A stretch of DNA of 64,000 nucleotides from Salvia splendens (GCF_004379255.2 NC_056039.1:24131883-24195882); one strand, 5' to 3'; counted from the stretch's first letter, positions 10,566 through 22,013 are shown. A program made the numbers and translations. The notes: generated by a model from the letters alone, not told the origin.

Positions 10566-12749
10566 ATGGATAACCAACAAGGAACCAGCAGCGCTTCTGG
10601 ATCCGCCGAGAAGAGTGCGGCGGAGTTCATGAATGAACTATTTCAGAAGTTCGGAGGGGCCGATAAAGCGATGCAAGCGTTCGCGATGTTTGCAATGGGA
10701 CAACCCATGCCAGCCGTTCCAACAACCACCGTGACACAACCGGAGGTTGTCGAGACACCACCCACTGCTGTACAAGAAACCGCGCCGGAGGCTGCTACCA
10801 TTATTCCAGAAGAAACCACCTCTGCCCAGGACACAGTCCCAGAAACCGCCACCAGGCCGGAGGACGATGCAGTGCCCGACGCTCCAGGATCACCCATTGC
10901 GGAGATTCGCGAAGTAGAGACAGATCTGGCCGCGGGACTGACGTTATTGGCCGTAAGTGAACCCAGGTTAGGTTCTGATTCTCAGAAGGAATCCCCTGTT
11001 TTAAAGTTTGGAGGTGATGGTGTTTCAGAGGGAGTAAACCTTGATATTTCTGCTGTGAATTTGGTGGAGAGTGTTGTTGGGGGGGTAGATGCTCTTGTTG
11101 CGGTAGTTGAAGACACCGCTATTACTGTTAGTAGGGTTGAGGGGGAAACCCCTGTTCTGGAGGCGTCTGTTGAGAGGGATGCCGTTGTTGATGATGATGA
11201 TGTTCAAGTGGGCGGAGAAGCCCTAAATTCTGAGAAGGATGTAGAAAAGGAAACCCTAGACGTAGTTGGGGGCGATGAAGCCCAATTTACTGAGGAAGAT
11301 GTTGATGCGGGAAGGACTCCCGAAAAATCTGTGGGCACTGAAGCCCAACCTGAAGGAAATCTTACGGGGTTAGAAACTCCTGTTTATATCACGGGGGCAA
11401 CCCCATTGTTAGCAGAGGAAAGTGGAGCACTCGATTCTGAGGGTGCTCAAGAAACTGTCGATGCAGGACTCAACATGATAGTGGATTTAACTGAGGTCTC
11501 TGAGGAGGCCGATTCGCAGCTTAATCTAAGGGAAACAAGGAGACGGACACGTCGGAGTATTCTTGATGACATTGACGTATCTGCCCAACAAAAGGAAAAG
11601 GATACGCTGGACCTAGCGACAGCCGTGTCTGCGCAGGAAGACTCCCCCAGGCCGAGTGGAAGGGAGAGTGACGGAGAGGGGCGCCGCGCGAGGGCTAAGA
11701 AGAGGAAAGGGAAACAAATTGCTTCCTCCTCGACCGAGAAGGAGAGGGGGAAATCTACTGAATCTCCACTTCCTCCACCCGCCAAGGTACCATACGCCAC
11801 AGAGCCCGAGAATCCTGCCAGGTCCAGTGATTCAGAGGAGGAGCAAGACGAGGATGTACTGAACTTTGAGCCGACGGAGATTTGGATTACAAACGAGCTG
11901 CTAGACGATATGAGAAGATTTGACGATCCAAAACGTGTGGCCATATACAAGGAAAAGAGTGCTGAGGGAAAGGTGGCGAAGTCCGGAAAAATGTACCACC
12001 CGGCGGAACTCAAACATATTAGCTCTAACGATGAGTTCAGGGGGTATATAGATGCAATCGGTTTTGATTGGTTACTAAAGCACAGCACTTTCGAAGTTCC
12101 AGTCGACGCGGCCCGTGAATTCTTTTCCACCTTCCGGTTCAAATCCACCGCCGATTTGGATGCGGATTCCATAGCTTTCAGGCTTTTTAATGAAGAACAT
12201 AGGATGAGTATCCGGGAGTGGACGCTGCGGATGGGCTTGCTAACGAGAACAGAAGATGATGAGGGCCTGTGGAACGACAGAATGGTTGGTCCGCCGAAGT
12301 TGACGCCAGGATTTCAGGCACAAGGTGCGTGGGAGTTCTTGACTCACTCAAGAGTGGGTCAATTTAAAACAAGTTTTTCGAAGGCACACCATATAGAAAA
12401 TCGGGTCCTGCGATTCGCCCAAACTTTTGTTAGCTACAACTTGATGGGCACTGCCAACAACGCCCTGACGACCGCCGACCTATACTTTACGTGGTGCATG
12501 GCCACAGGAGTACGAGTTCATTTGGGTTATTGGTTAGCCCAAGCCTGCCATCAAGTCACCTCCAACCCGTCCAGGCATCTGTACACGTGCCATCTTCTCG
12601 GGGCCTATTTGCAGCGCAACATTGTAATTAAAATCAGCAAGGCCTGCCGTGTAGTAAAGATGTGCTCAGCCCCGGAAGTCTTCAATTTCGACTTTTTTTT
12701 TCAACAAGGGGTTGCTGATCGCCCGAGGGAAGGAGGTGTATTTTTATGA
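10566..12749 (+). CDS. Athila third ORF (env-position), 5' part, frameshifted
   Basis: ATG in a good context (taccATGG). Residues 1-430 are acidic, low-complexity and Ala/Glu/Val rich. A basic patch (RRARAKKRKGKQ) precedes a conserved globular part from about residue 432 to the end (EFFSTFRF, LYFTWCM, CHLLGAYLQRN), shared with the E3 copy at 30277-30900 and with the ATHILA ORF-1 type family. I see no signal peptide or membrane segment in it, so the label env rests on position alone. The frame is lost after a run of nine T at 12693-12701; the homologous coding continues in another frame from 12712. The stop at 12747-12749 is therefore artefactual or mutational. Confidence 0.85.
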   Translation: MDNQQGTSSASGSAEKSAAEFMNELFQKFGGADKAMQAFAMFAMGQPMPAVPTTTVTQPEVVETPPTAVQETAPEAATIIPEETTSAQDTVPETATRPEDDAVPDAPGSPIAEIREVETDLAAGLTLLAVSEPRLGSDSQKESPVLKFGGDGVSEGVNLDISAVNLVESVVGGVDALVAVVEDTAITVSRVEGETPVLEASVERDAVVDDDDVQVGGEALNSEKDVEKETLDVVGGDEAQFTEEDVDAGRTPEKSVGTEAQPEGNLTGLETPVYITGATPLLAEESGALDSEGAQETVDAGLNMIVDLTEVSEEADSQLNLRETRRRTRRSILDDIDVSAQQKEKDTLDLATAVSAQEDSPRPSGRESDGEGRRARAKKRKGKQIASSSTEKERGKSTESPLPPPAKVPYATEPENPARSSDSEEEQDEDVLNFEPTEIWITNELLDDMRRFDDPKRVAIYKEKSAEGKVAKSGKMYHPAELKHISSNDEFRGYIDAIGFDWLLKHSTFEVPVDAAREFFSTFRFKSTADLDADSIAFRLFNEEHRMSIREWTLRMGLLTRTEDDEGLWNDRMVGPPKLTPGFQAQGAWEFLTHSRVGQFKTSFSKAHHIENRVLRFAQTFVSYNLMGTANNALTTADLYFTWCMATGVRVHLGYWLAQACHQVTSNPSRHLYTCHLLGAYLQRNIVIKISKACRVVKMCSAPEVFNFDFFFQQGVADRPREGGVFL

Positions 12750-13329
12750 GGTCGGTAAGTCAGAGGCACAAGTCAAGCAGGAACCCGATGGTGTGGAGGT
12801 AAAGGATCAAGCCACTGAGGACGAAGTCAGGCTGATGGTTCAGGGAGTTCAGAAAGAAGTTGAGGAGGTAAGGAAAGGAATCAACGGGGTACGCAAGGAA
12901 ATGACTGAGATCCGAAGGGAATTCGGAAAAAGCAGGGAAGAGGCCGCAGTCCTGAGGGGACGTATCACCGATTGGGTGGCTTCGTCAAGTGAGCAAACCA
13001 ACAGGATGGCGGAGGGTGTTGCTTTGATGACGACCATGCTGAAATGGCTGCACAAAAAGTTCCCGGATGCATCAGAAACTATTCCTGGGTCTAGCGGCAA
13101 CATTACAACGCTAAGTCCAGGAAGTGTATCCGCGCAGAAGCCATCACAAGGCCCGAGGCCTCACATCACCCCCTCTTCCGCTAGACCCGTGGTCCTGAGG
13201 ACAGCCATACCCCGACCTACTGCTGACAGACCAGTGAAGCCGGAGATGCCGGCCAGGAAGAAAGCAAAGGTGACCCAGCCGACGGTGCCACCAAAGTCTG
13301 GCTCCCACGGGGGCCAGACACCGAATTGA
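12712..13329 (+). CDS. Athila third ORF, 3' part in shifted frame
   Basis: 205 codons overlapping the end of the 5' part. It continues the same protein: a charged coiled coil (VRLMVQGVQKEVEEVRKG, heptad-like to about residue 85), then a Ser/Pro/Lys tail with a basic cluster (PARKKAKV). The first Met is not a likely natural start; the segment is read here because of the one-base shift at the T run. The E3 homologue likewise ends in a coiled coil and a Pro-rich tail. It ends at 13329, and a long 3' untranslated region follows. Confidence 0.75.
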   Translation: MLIARGKEVYFYEVGKSEAQVKQEPDGVEVKDQATEDEVRLMVQGVQKEVEEVRKGINGVRKEMTEIRREFGKSREEAAVLRGRITDWVASSSEQTNRMAEGVALMTTMLKWLHKKFPDASETIPGSSGNITTLSPGSVSAQKPSQGPRPHITPSSARPVVLRTAIPRPTADRPVKPEMPARKKAKVTQPTVPPKSGSHGGQTPN

Positions 13330-13442
13330 ATTTCCCCTCAAACCCAAGTAACTTTTTCTTTCTTTTATTTAACAGTTCTTTCGTTTTATTTCTATTTTAC
13401 CTGCCAGCATGCTAGGTTCTGTATATATGTGTTGAACCCTTC

Positions 13443-13469
13443 CACTTAGACCAAGCATTGGTCTAAGTG
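13443..13469. repeat. Perfect 12-bp-stem hairpin with PPT-like 3' arm, copy 1
   Basis: The arm cacttagaccaa, loop gca, then ttggtctaagtg, all perfectly paired. The 3' arm runs into taagtgtgagaagg, a purine-rich word resembling the true E1 polypurine tract (aagtgtgagcagtt at 23547-23560). Confidence 0.85.
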
Positions 13470-13522
13470 TGAGAAGGGGTTCTATGTCATAGCATGTTTT
13501 GTGTTGTATGTGTTCCTTCTCC

Positions 13523-13549
13523 CACTTAGCCCAATGCTTGGTCTAAGTG
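13523..13549. repeat. 12-bp-stem hairpin with PPT-like 3' arm, copy 2
   Basis: Same arms as copy 1 with one mismatched pair (cacttagcccaa against ttggtctaagtg) and loop tgc, again followed by tgagaag. The E3 relic has two more at 31421-31447 and 31555-31581. Confidence 0.8.
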
Positions 13550-14006
13550 TGAGAAGTTTGTGTTTTGTTGAGTTCGTTTCATGTCGCCACTAACTGGCCT
13601 GCTTTCCACTTCATACGGATTGCTTGGGGACAAGCATAAATGAAGTGGGAGGGGGGATGCAGTTAGTGCAGTTAGTGTCTTGTACATATTCTGTTAGGTC
13701 TAGGAGTTTGTAGAAGTTTTTTTTAGGTTTCGTGTTTGCATAACTGGTATAATAAATAGCAAAAAGCCCCTTAGGGAGAGTAATTGAAGAGAAAATACAT
13801 GCTAATTTGTGAATCCTTTTCTCTTAATAAATCAAAGTCAGTTGGATGAAGTAAGAACGATAGAGGATGCCTTAGATAACCCAGTTGTGCAGCCCTACTA
13901 TAAGAGCGAGTTATAAGCCTATACACTTTGAGCTAACTTGTAAAAAGAATGGGCTACCACTTGATGCTTAGGGAGAAGAGTCTGACGGAGAAAAAAATAA
14001 GGTTCT

Positions 14007-14113
14007 GGAGGTATAAGCTGGACGAAGTCCAGGAAAAGGAGGTATAAGCTGGACGAAGTCCAGGGGAGGAGTTAAAATAATAAAACCGGAGGTATAAGCT
14101 GGACGAAGTCCAG
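14007..14113 (+). repeat. Three copies of a 26-bp repeat containing a small hairpin
   Basis: Copies at 14007-14032, 14038-14063 and 14088-14113, each reading ggaggtataag followed by ctggacgaagtccag. The last 15 bases form a perfect 6-bp stem with a gaa loop. The third copy abuts the A51 run directly. Confidence 0.9.

Positions 14114-14164
<51 letters not shown>
14114..14164 (+). repeat. Homopolymer of 51 A
   Basis: Uninterrupted A run inside E1's 3' untranslated region, immediately after the third 26-bp repeat. It may be a slippage expansion or sit at the scar of a polyadenylated insertion; no target duplication is obvious. Confidence 0.9.
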
Positions 14165-14166
<2 letters not shown>

Positions 14167-14567
14167 AAGGGCAGGAAGCAGTAGTAACCAGACCCAGGAA
14201 TAAAAAGGAGACGGTAGGAAGGAGAAACTCTCATAACCCGATGCATCAGCGGAGTAACTTTAACTTAAGAGCGATCCGATCCTAACATCCCTGGTGAGGA
14301 ATGAGTGATCGAGTGAATCTAACAATTGGGAAGTCAGAAGGCTATCTTGACGAACTGACAACTCGACTAGATAGAAGAAGGGAAGGGGAGGAATCTGAGG
14401 CTGTAAACGCTTGGATTGACCTTAAACTTGTGGGGATGGCTGCTAGGAAAATACCAGTTTATGCGCTTATGTGTTTTCTTTTCTTTTGTGATTTTTATGT
14501 GTTTCGTGTTGTAGTTGTCTAGGTCTAGGAGTCTGTTTTGTTTGTAGAATAGTACTTGGGGGGGCCG

Positions 14568-16034
14568 TGCTGGGGTTTGGAGCCCCTTGCACAGCGGAAG
14601 TCATGCATTCACAAATAAATCAGATCTACAGATCTATTTGACCGATTATGGGATTAATTGATTCACATGTTAAACATTGAATTGCATGCAAGAACGCACA
14701 AAAATCATGCTTAAGGAATTAAAATCCTAATTCATGATATTCTACGGTTTAGGATTACCGATTTGATTCTCCAAAGAATCGACGATTGCTTGCGCCTTCT
14801 CCACGTGATGTTCTTCGTACTCAACCACGAATCTTCTAATCTGTATCCCGAACTCAGAATCTGACCTTTGGGTGGGCAAAGCTTATCAGAATCGAAAAGA
14901 GCTTGATTAGAAAGAAGACAGAATATCAATTTTCTCAAAAACTGATTTTTCGTCCACTCCCAGAGGGGAGCACGAAAATTAATGATTAATTCTCATTAAA
15001 TCTCCTTTCTAATATCCTTTTATATAGAGTTATGATGGGCCAGATTAGGGATCCATGGATGTTGGACTTGGGCCAAACCTGTTGGACTTTTACTAATTAA
15101 ATTGAGCCCCAATTTAATACAAATCCAATAGAATATTATTATCATCCACTATAGTATAATAATATTGACTGCCCGTCCAATCCCAAATTACGAGTAATCC
15201 GGGCATTACCTCTTTAATTTATTATTTCCCGTGTTTAAGATATAAATATCCATTAATTAATTTAAGTCTGCTATTTGACTTTAATTAATTAATATCTTTT
15301 TCCAAGAGTTGTCTAGTTCAAAATCTTTATTTATTATTCTGGAATAAATTCCAACCGGCCGGGTTTCTGAATAATAAAACCTTTTTCGAACACCTCTTGA
15401 GGATATTATCAAACTGGACTCACCCAGCACACGATTCATTGCAATAACAATACTAGCACCTCTAGACATTGATCACCACTACCCAAGATACCAGGATTCT
15501 TGGATTGCGAAAAATCCGCACCATTTGATAAATCAAAGTAGTGCATAATCAATATCGTATGCTCAATGTTATGTCAACAATGATTAAGAAATAACAATCA
15601 CCGAGACCTCGTCTTTCAGTAAATAGCAAGAAAGACTTATCTCAACTGTTAGATCCTTCAGTGCTATACCACACCAGTGTCGTTTATTTCCTAAGGTAAG
15701 GAAACATGCAGACTGACACTGCAACCTTTCACGATAGGTTGCCAAAGCCTATCTAGGTTGTGAAATTCTATTTCTCTTCTACAAAGGACCGACTGAGTCA
15801 CCTTCTGTGAACGTCGTTCACGACCAGTCTACTATGCAGAAGAATTAGACTTATTTGCTTCTTATACATTTAAATGTTTGAGAAACATCTTATAAATGCT
15901 TAAGCAAACACCAATGCGATAAAATTACTTCTTCTCGCCTTAGGTTAAAAGTGGATTGTAGAGTTAATTATATACAAGCAATTCTATCCGTGCAACATGC
16001 TCGAAATATGCTTTTCAGTATACCAATCCTAACA
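14568..16034 (-). repeat. Nested copia LTR (3' LTR on its own strand)
   Basis: 1,467 bp; on the minus strand it starts TGTTAGGATTGG and ends CCCCAGCA. It has a TATATAAAAGG-type box on the minus strand at about 15016-15026. It is related to the outer copia LTR (26179-27595) and to the relic at 33222-34127, with clear drift. Confidence 0.95.
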
Positions 16035-19000
16035 ATCTCCCACTTATACTCAAAATCATGCTTTCGAGTATACCCACTGCCAAAACTCTCCCACTTATAC
16101 TCTAAGCAGGTCTCGGGCCATGATACATCGAACTACCGTACTTTTCACCTCATGTGTAAAACATGTTGCCATATAGGCATTTTGTGAAAAGTTCTGACAG
16201 GTTGTTCTCTGATGATATCTTGGAAACCATAACATCTTGTTGCGCACTTAATCCTTAATTAATTTCATACTTCATCTCTATGTGATTGCTTAGCTTTATC
16301 AGATCGTGTTTCCCTTGAGTTAGACATATGACTAGAGTAATTATAACAAAATATAATACTCATACACATACTCGGAATCACGGTCAAAGCTATTAGGAAG
16401 TTACTGAGATTAACAACTACCTTAGTTGTTTCTGATGAAACCACACTTGTAATTTTCATGATGGAGTCTATGATTTGATCAACACTTCTTCATGTCTCAG
16501 TATTCAACTCCTAAAGTGAACACATAGTCAGAGGATGACTCGATCATCAATCAACTATAAAATCAAGTCGATGTAACCTAAAGGACATAACATGGATGTC
16601 TGGTAAATTAGAGCATACCGTTTAGTCTTCTTCAAGTACTATAGTATATTCTTTACCCAATCCAATGTCCTTGGCCATGGTTAAAATGATATCATGCTTC
16701 TATGCCAACGGCAAAGCTAATATCTAACTTAATACACTTCATAGCATATATAAGACTTCCAATTATGGAACTTGTCTCATTCTTCTTGATCTCATTCAAT
16801 GTCGAAAAACACTTGACTAGAGACAAAATAATTCCATCTAGAAAAGGAAAAACTTTTTCTTGGAATTTTCAATGTTAAAGTGTCTAAGTATTGTGTAGAC
16901 GTAGGATTCTTTAAGAAAACATACATTCTTTTTCTAGCAATCTAATGACACAGATGCTTAGAATGTAACTAGATTATCTTAAATCCATCATCCTTAAACT
17001 GGGTAGACGACCAGTTTCCTACGCTAGATAACCCTCTTAGTTGTTTATCAACTTTTTTTAGATGTCATCATCGTAGAGTACCAAGAATACCAAATATAGT
17101 GCACTTTCAACTTTCTTGCCCTGTATTACATAACCATTAAGATGTTCCATGCAGATGATCTCCTCAAGACTTCTACTTAAAGAAAACCGTCTTGACAATC
17201 ATAGTACACACATCCTAATTTATGTAGGCTACAATAGACAATATACAGATCGACTTAGGAAAAAAATGGCAGGCGAGATTATAATTCCCTCTGAGTATAA
17301 CCCTTTGCCATTATTCTAGCCTTTTGAGATCCATGCTTACACTTGCAGGTCCACTAGCTCCCACTGACTGAAATAGTCTATGGGTAGTATCGCAAGTCTT
17401 GCAAACATTCTTGTCTATTTAAGATTGTTATTCAGAATCTATCATCTTATCAAGAATGATTATCTGAATAAGTCATTGTGTCCTTGTAGTTACAGGGATT
17501 ATGTTCAAGTTGATCTAAGACTGAGTCTTAAGACTCTTTTAGACCCATGAACTTATTATGTTCGCAAAGAACGCTCCCACTACGACACTACTCTTACAAT
17601 CTTAGGTACAAACGTTGATTTTCTTAGTGCATAAGTTTCTAATGGTATGACTTCTTGATTAAGATGGAAAATAGATATTCTCATTATCTTGAGAATTATC
17701 ATGTTTGTTAGGCTTGTAGTTCTCCTCATAATCTTCATCAAAAAATCTAGTATTCGTGTAAACAAACACATATCTTGCCGTGAAGATTATAGAACCTGTA
17801 TCTTTTCTATCATTTGGGACAACCTTAAAACATACCTCAGTACACAACTCCAATTACTTGGATACCTTTTCCAAAACATGTCTTGGAATAACTCCACACC
17901 TTGAGATGTGCTGGACTAAACTTACCTCTAGTCCACAACTCATGTGTTGTAGAAGGTACTGATGTTATGGTAGTTTCTTTAAGGTATAACTCGTTGTTTC
18001 CAACGTATATCCCATCAATGATAAGGTGTTATTGAGTAAAACTGTTCACTTATCGAACTTGTCTTTGAGAGACTTCGATATCTTCTTATATGACTATCCC
18101 ATTCTTTAGAAGAATGCTTGGAGTAGTCAACTAGGATTTAACTCCCACTACTGATCTTAACTCATTTGCTCGTCTCCTATGGTGTAAACCATTGAGACTT
18201 ACTAGTCTTTCTATGTTGCATCTCTATAAGTATTCTGAATCCCTTGAACCACCAAAGGATTCTAACTTATAGTGCATCAACCAGACTTACTTGACCTTTA
18301 AGCTATTTAACAATCAAGTTGTTAAAATCTTGATAGTCACTTGAGTTAGGAAAAATTAGTTTGAACAATTACTAAGTACTTTCTTGGCCTTATGATTAAG
18401 TACCATAAATACTTTATCATTCATTGTTTAAGAATTTGAACTGTGGCGTTTAACTCAATCTTTTTGCAATTATATTGTTTAGATACTATGATGTATAATT
18501 TATTTTTCTATGGTACTATGATAGATATTCGATCCACATTTCTCAATAATGCACGCATTATCAAATGACATCGAACATCATTTAATCATTAACAAGTTTA
18601 GAAACTGAAACTGAATTCTTTCCAAACTAAACTGTACCAATAAAACAAAGTCTTATACATCAAAACAAAATAATAAAGTGAGCATAAAAAATTGCTCCCA
18701 CTGCAACAACTGCCCAACTGGATCTAGATCTCTCTTTTAGAAATTGCATTGTTATCTAAGTCATTGTCCTTCTATAGAAGAGGTCAATCCGACTTACAAT
18801 GCATCTTCTCTTTGCTTTTTCACCTAATTTATCTTGTCTTTCTTGCTTTCAGCAGACATTGATGACAATTCAGCTCTTCCCTCTTTCCATTGCTAGTCTT
18901 CTGTTCGATTGAACTGAGACATAGGAAAGATGCAGCCTTAATGAATTCGTCAACTATCATGTTAACTTCCTCCAATAGTAATTAAGTGAATATAATGCTT

Positions 19001-20056
19001 AAGGTTTTCAACTTTTCAGTAACAACCTTCATATAATCACTTCCTATTACATTTGGCGATGAACTGAGTGTAGAAAATATTTGAGTAACTGAATCAGAAG
19101 ATTCCTCAAAACATTCTATCTCTTGTGGATAGTCCAATAGAATCTGGACAACGTCCTTATTGGATATCTCTTTATCATCAATAAAAACCAAGACTTGTCT
19201 CACTACTTAAAAGAAAGTAGTTTGATCTTCTTCCTCAAAGAACTTGTCAAGTACATGCATAAAATGCATTCTCAAACTTTCTTTGTGGAATTTTGTCGAG
19301 GAAATGGAGGACATGAATTGGCGAGTACAAACTTTAAGTTTTCAGCAATGAGAATCTTATCCATTTACATTTCCAGTCTACATAATTTTGGCCTTCGAGT
19401 TTGATTTCATTAAGGTTCGCAGACATTATTAAGAATTTGGCTAAGAAGAAATAAAACTATTTATCGCATACTATGCTTAATACATAATCGCAAACAACCA
19501 CAAAACAATTTATGTATCTCGCAACCGTGAAAACCAAAATAAGTACGCCTCTAGGGAGGTCATACAAATTTGGATTCCAACAATTTCCTGGTCACAATAC
19601 CGACGAATAGTCCAGAGACCACTAAGGTGGCATGGCCGCCAAATATTGCCTAAGCTTTAACCATAAATATTAGCATCTAGGAATTTCGTTTCTGTTTTGA
19701 TACTCCTTCTAGGGAAGGTCGCACGCCACTAACAAAATTCCATAGCTATCTTATAAATATGTTTAAACATATGAACTTGCAATTTCGTAGGATTATGGCT
19801 CCCACTAGGGTGGGTCGCGATAATATTAGAAACATGCTTCCAGATTAAACAATTTACCATTAAGAAGTCTAATCTTATGAACTTGCTATTTCGTAGGATT
19901 ATTGCTCCCAATAAGGTGGGTCGCGATAATATTAGAAACTGCTTCATATATGGACCAATTTATGGAGACCATATACAACGCACTGTTGTAATTATCGCTT
20001 AGTCATTTTAAACATGGTTTTTGCATTATCATCACATAAGTAGATAAGACAGATAA
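16035..20056 (-). pseudogene. Decayed copia gag-pol of the nested element
   Basis: Read on the minus strand. RT remnants are recognisable around 17,050-17,210 (LEEI-like stretch, then VFLVLYDDDI where the family has YVDD) and RNase H remnants around 16,600-16,780 (SIIGSLIYAMKC, then stops). Many stops and frameshifts occur and the YGLKQ-region is missing. The same stretch aligns with 1-2669 and 25072-26170. The many short frames here, such as 18982-19203, are debris. Confidence 0.75.
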
Positions 20057-20089
20057 TCCACTTAAAACAGATTAACACCAAATAAATAG

Positions 20090-21240
20090 ATAAATCTATT
20101 TAATTCATGGTGATTAATCATTGGATAATTATTTAAATTATTTAATAAATCTAGGAAAATTTAATTAAATAATTAATTGCTTATCTTATCCAAAATAGGA
20201 ATCTCGGATTTGATAAGATTTATCTGGATAATGACTATCCAAATTAATTTAGGATTTATCTAGATAGAATTGAATCTATCTAAATCCTCTTAGGATTAAT
20301 CTAGATTTTACATGGATAAAATCAAATCCTAAAATTCAAGATAAAACTGACCTTGGATTATCATTATCTAAATCTTACCAGGATATTTCAGGATAAAAAC
20401 AAATTTCTCCAAATCCATAAGACGAAGATAAAATCCAATCATTCTAAGATTTAAACAATCTTAGATTATTTAGAATAAGAAACTAGAATTATCATATCTA
20501 TTAGGATTCATACTAGATAAAATTAATTTTATCAAAATCCAATTAGATAAGGATTATCTTGTATTATCTTTATCCAAATTTATCTAGGATATTTTCTAAA
20601 TAGAAATAAATCTATCTATATCCATAAAATTAGGATAAACTAGAATTAATATTAATTAATTCAACTAGGATTTAACTAGATAAACTGAATCTATCTTAAA
20701 TCCAAAAAGATAATTACAATACAGGATTAACAATTATCTAAATCTACTAAGATATATTCTAGATAGATATAAATCTATCAATATCTATAAGATATAGATA
20801 AATTTAATTATCTTAATCTACTAGAATATTTTCTAAATAGAATTAATTCTATAAATATCCACAAGATAAAGATAAACATGGATTTTAATTATCCATATCT
20901 ACTAAGATATATTCTAGATAGATATAAATCTATCAATATCTACAAGATATGGATAAACTTAATTAATGTTTATCTTAGTCTATCTAGGATTTATTCACAT
21001 AGAATTAAATCTATATAAATCCATAAGACAATAAAATTAATTATTATTCTAATTTATCTAGGATTTATCTAGATAGAATTAAATCTATCCAAATCCATAA
21101 AATTAGGATAAAATCCAATTAATCCATAGTTTAATTAAAAATTAAATTTTAGATAATCCAATTAAAGATATATTAAAATCTTAATCTAAATCATATCTTG
21201 AATTATTTTCCAAATTGAATCCTAAGATTTGGAATCCCTA
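20090..21240 (-). repeat. Degenerate tandem array, unit about 75-80 bp, in the copia leader
   Basis: About 1.15 kb of very AT-rich DNA built on the words atctactaagatatattctagatag, aaatctatc-aatatc and ataagatagataaa, split here into short pieces. The clearest four or five consecutive units lie at about 20,730-21,130, and earlier units are more diverged. There is no open frame. It lies between the primer site side and the pol relic, hence in the transcribed leader. Confidence 0.7.
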
Positions 21241-21249
21241 ATCAAAATT

Positions 21250-21700
21250 TAGAACGCGAAGTCACGAGACGAGACAAAACGACGTCACGCATAGGGAAAC
21301 CCTAATCTTGCGTCGTCGCACTCCCACTGAACCACAGCCGCCGCTGGGCTCCCACTCGTCTCGCGAGCTCGACGAGCCTGACGCCTCCGACGCTGCTGCG
21401 TCGACGTCGCTCACCGTCGCTGCTTGCTCCTGCTCGCTGCTCGCCTGCCCAGCGTCACAGCTTTCCTGTGCAGTCGCCCTTGGTGCCGCTGCTGCTGCGT
21501 CGTCGCTGCTGCGATGTCGCATTCTCAGTGGCTCCGACAACAGATTCCTCCGAGCCCGGAAACTGCCCAAGAAGGGCTCCCGCTCGAAAAACTGTCGCCG
21601 CCGCCAATCTGCTTTCTCGCATCTGCTCGATATCTGCAGCCTCCGGTGCTGCTCTCAGGCAGATTCTCCAATTCACGCAATTAAAACATAATGAATTCTT
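21250..21700. other. GC-rich island in the copia leader, possible captured host sequence
   Basis: Sharply GC-rich against AT-rich neighbours, with cgtcg/ctgctg codon-like periodicity. Frames are open on both strands (minus 21262-21570, 102 codons, Ala/Ser/Glu rich; plus 21308-21691, 127 codons) as expected of GC-rich DNA. I recognise no domain. Minus-strand text near 21300 (gattagggtttccct followed by gacgtcgttttg) resembles a plant 5' leader, suggesting a captured fragment, but low-complexity leader sequence is equally possible. Confidence 0.4.
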
Positions 21701-21983
21701 ACGGGATTGTCGCAATTCACTCCACGTACAGGTAATTGGAATTAGTTGATTCATGAGCAAATATGCATGTAAATAGTAATGATTGCATATATTCAATGAA
21801 TCAATTAGATCAAGGAATTCAATTCCCAAAATATACAGCGCAGCACTCCCTATTCCGACGTCGCAGATTTTCTGTTCTTCGTTCTTTGCATTCATCGTCG
21901 ATGAAAAATCGACAAAACAATAATACAAACGGAAAAACATATGCGTTCAAACAAGTCATATAACATGAAATTAATCCACATAA

Positions 21984-22011
21984 TCAGAGCCAAAAATTGG
22001 CTCTGATACCA
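21984..22011 (-). other. tRNA-Met-type primer binding site inside a hairpin
   Basis: The minus strand 22011-21999 reads TGGTATCAGAGCC, complement of the initiator tRNA-Met 3' end, 2 bp from the LTR. Bases 21984-21993 and 21997-22006 pair perfectly (tcagagccaa / ttggctctga, loop aaa), so part of the primer site can fold into a hairpin. Confidence 0.9.
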
Positions 22012-22013
22012 AT

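Larger units (their letters stand above)
13330..14567 (+). other. E1 3' untranslated region before the nested insertion
   Basis: No coding potential. It holds two long hairpins (13443-13469, 13523-13549), three copies of a 26-bp hairpin-bearing repeat (14007-14113) and a run of 51 A (14114-14164). Parts of it (agtgtgagaag words, the aggaagcagtagtaacc-like segment near 14170, and cctaacatccctggtgag near 14281) are conserved in E3 at 31421-32730, so the region is a real element module rather than random filler. Confidence 0.7.

Noticed and set aside
11447..12172. Minus-strand frame of 241 codons, Ser-rich
   Set aside because: Antisense of the conserved third ORF, whose sense reading is supported by homology to E3.
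14732..14938. Frames of 68 and 62 codons in the nested copia LTR, repeated at 22178 and 22727
   Set aside because: Exact duplicates because the LTRs are identical; AT-rich, domainless.
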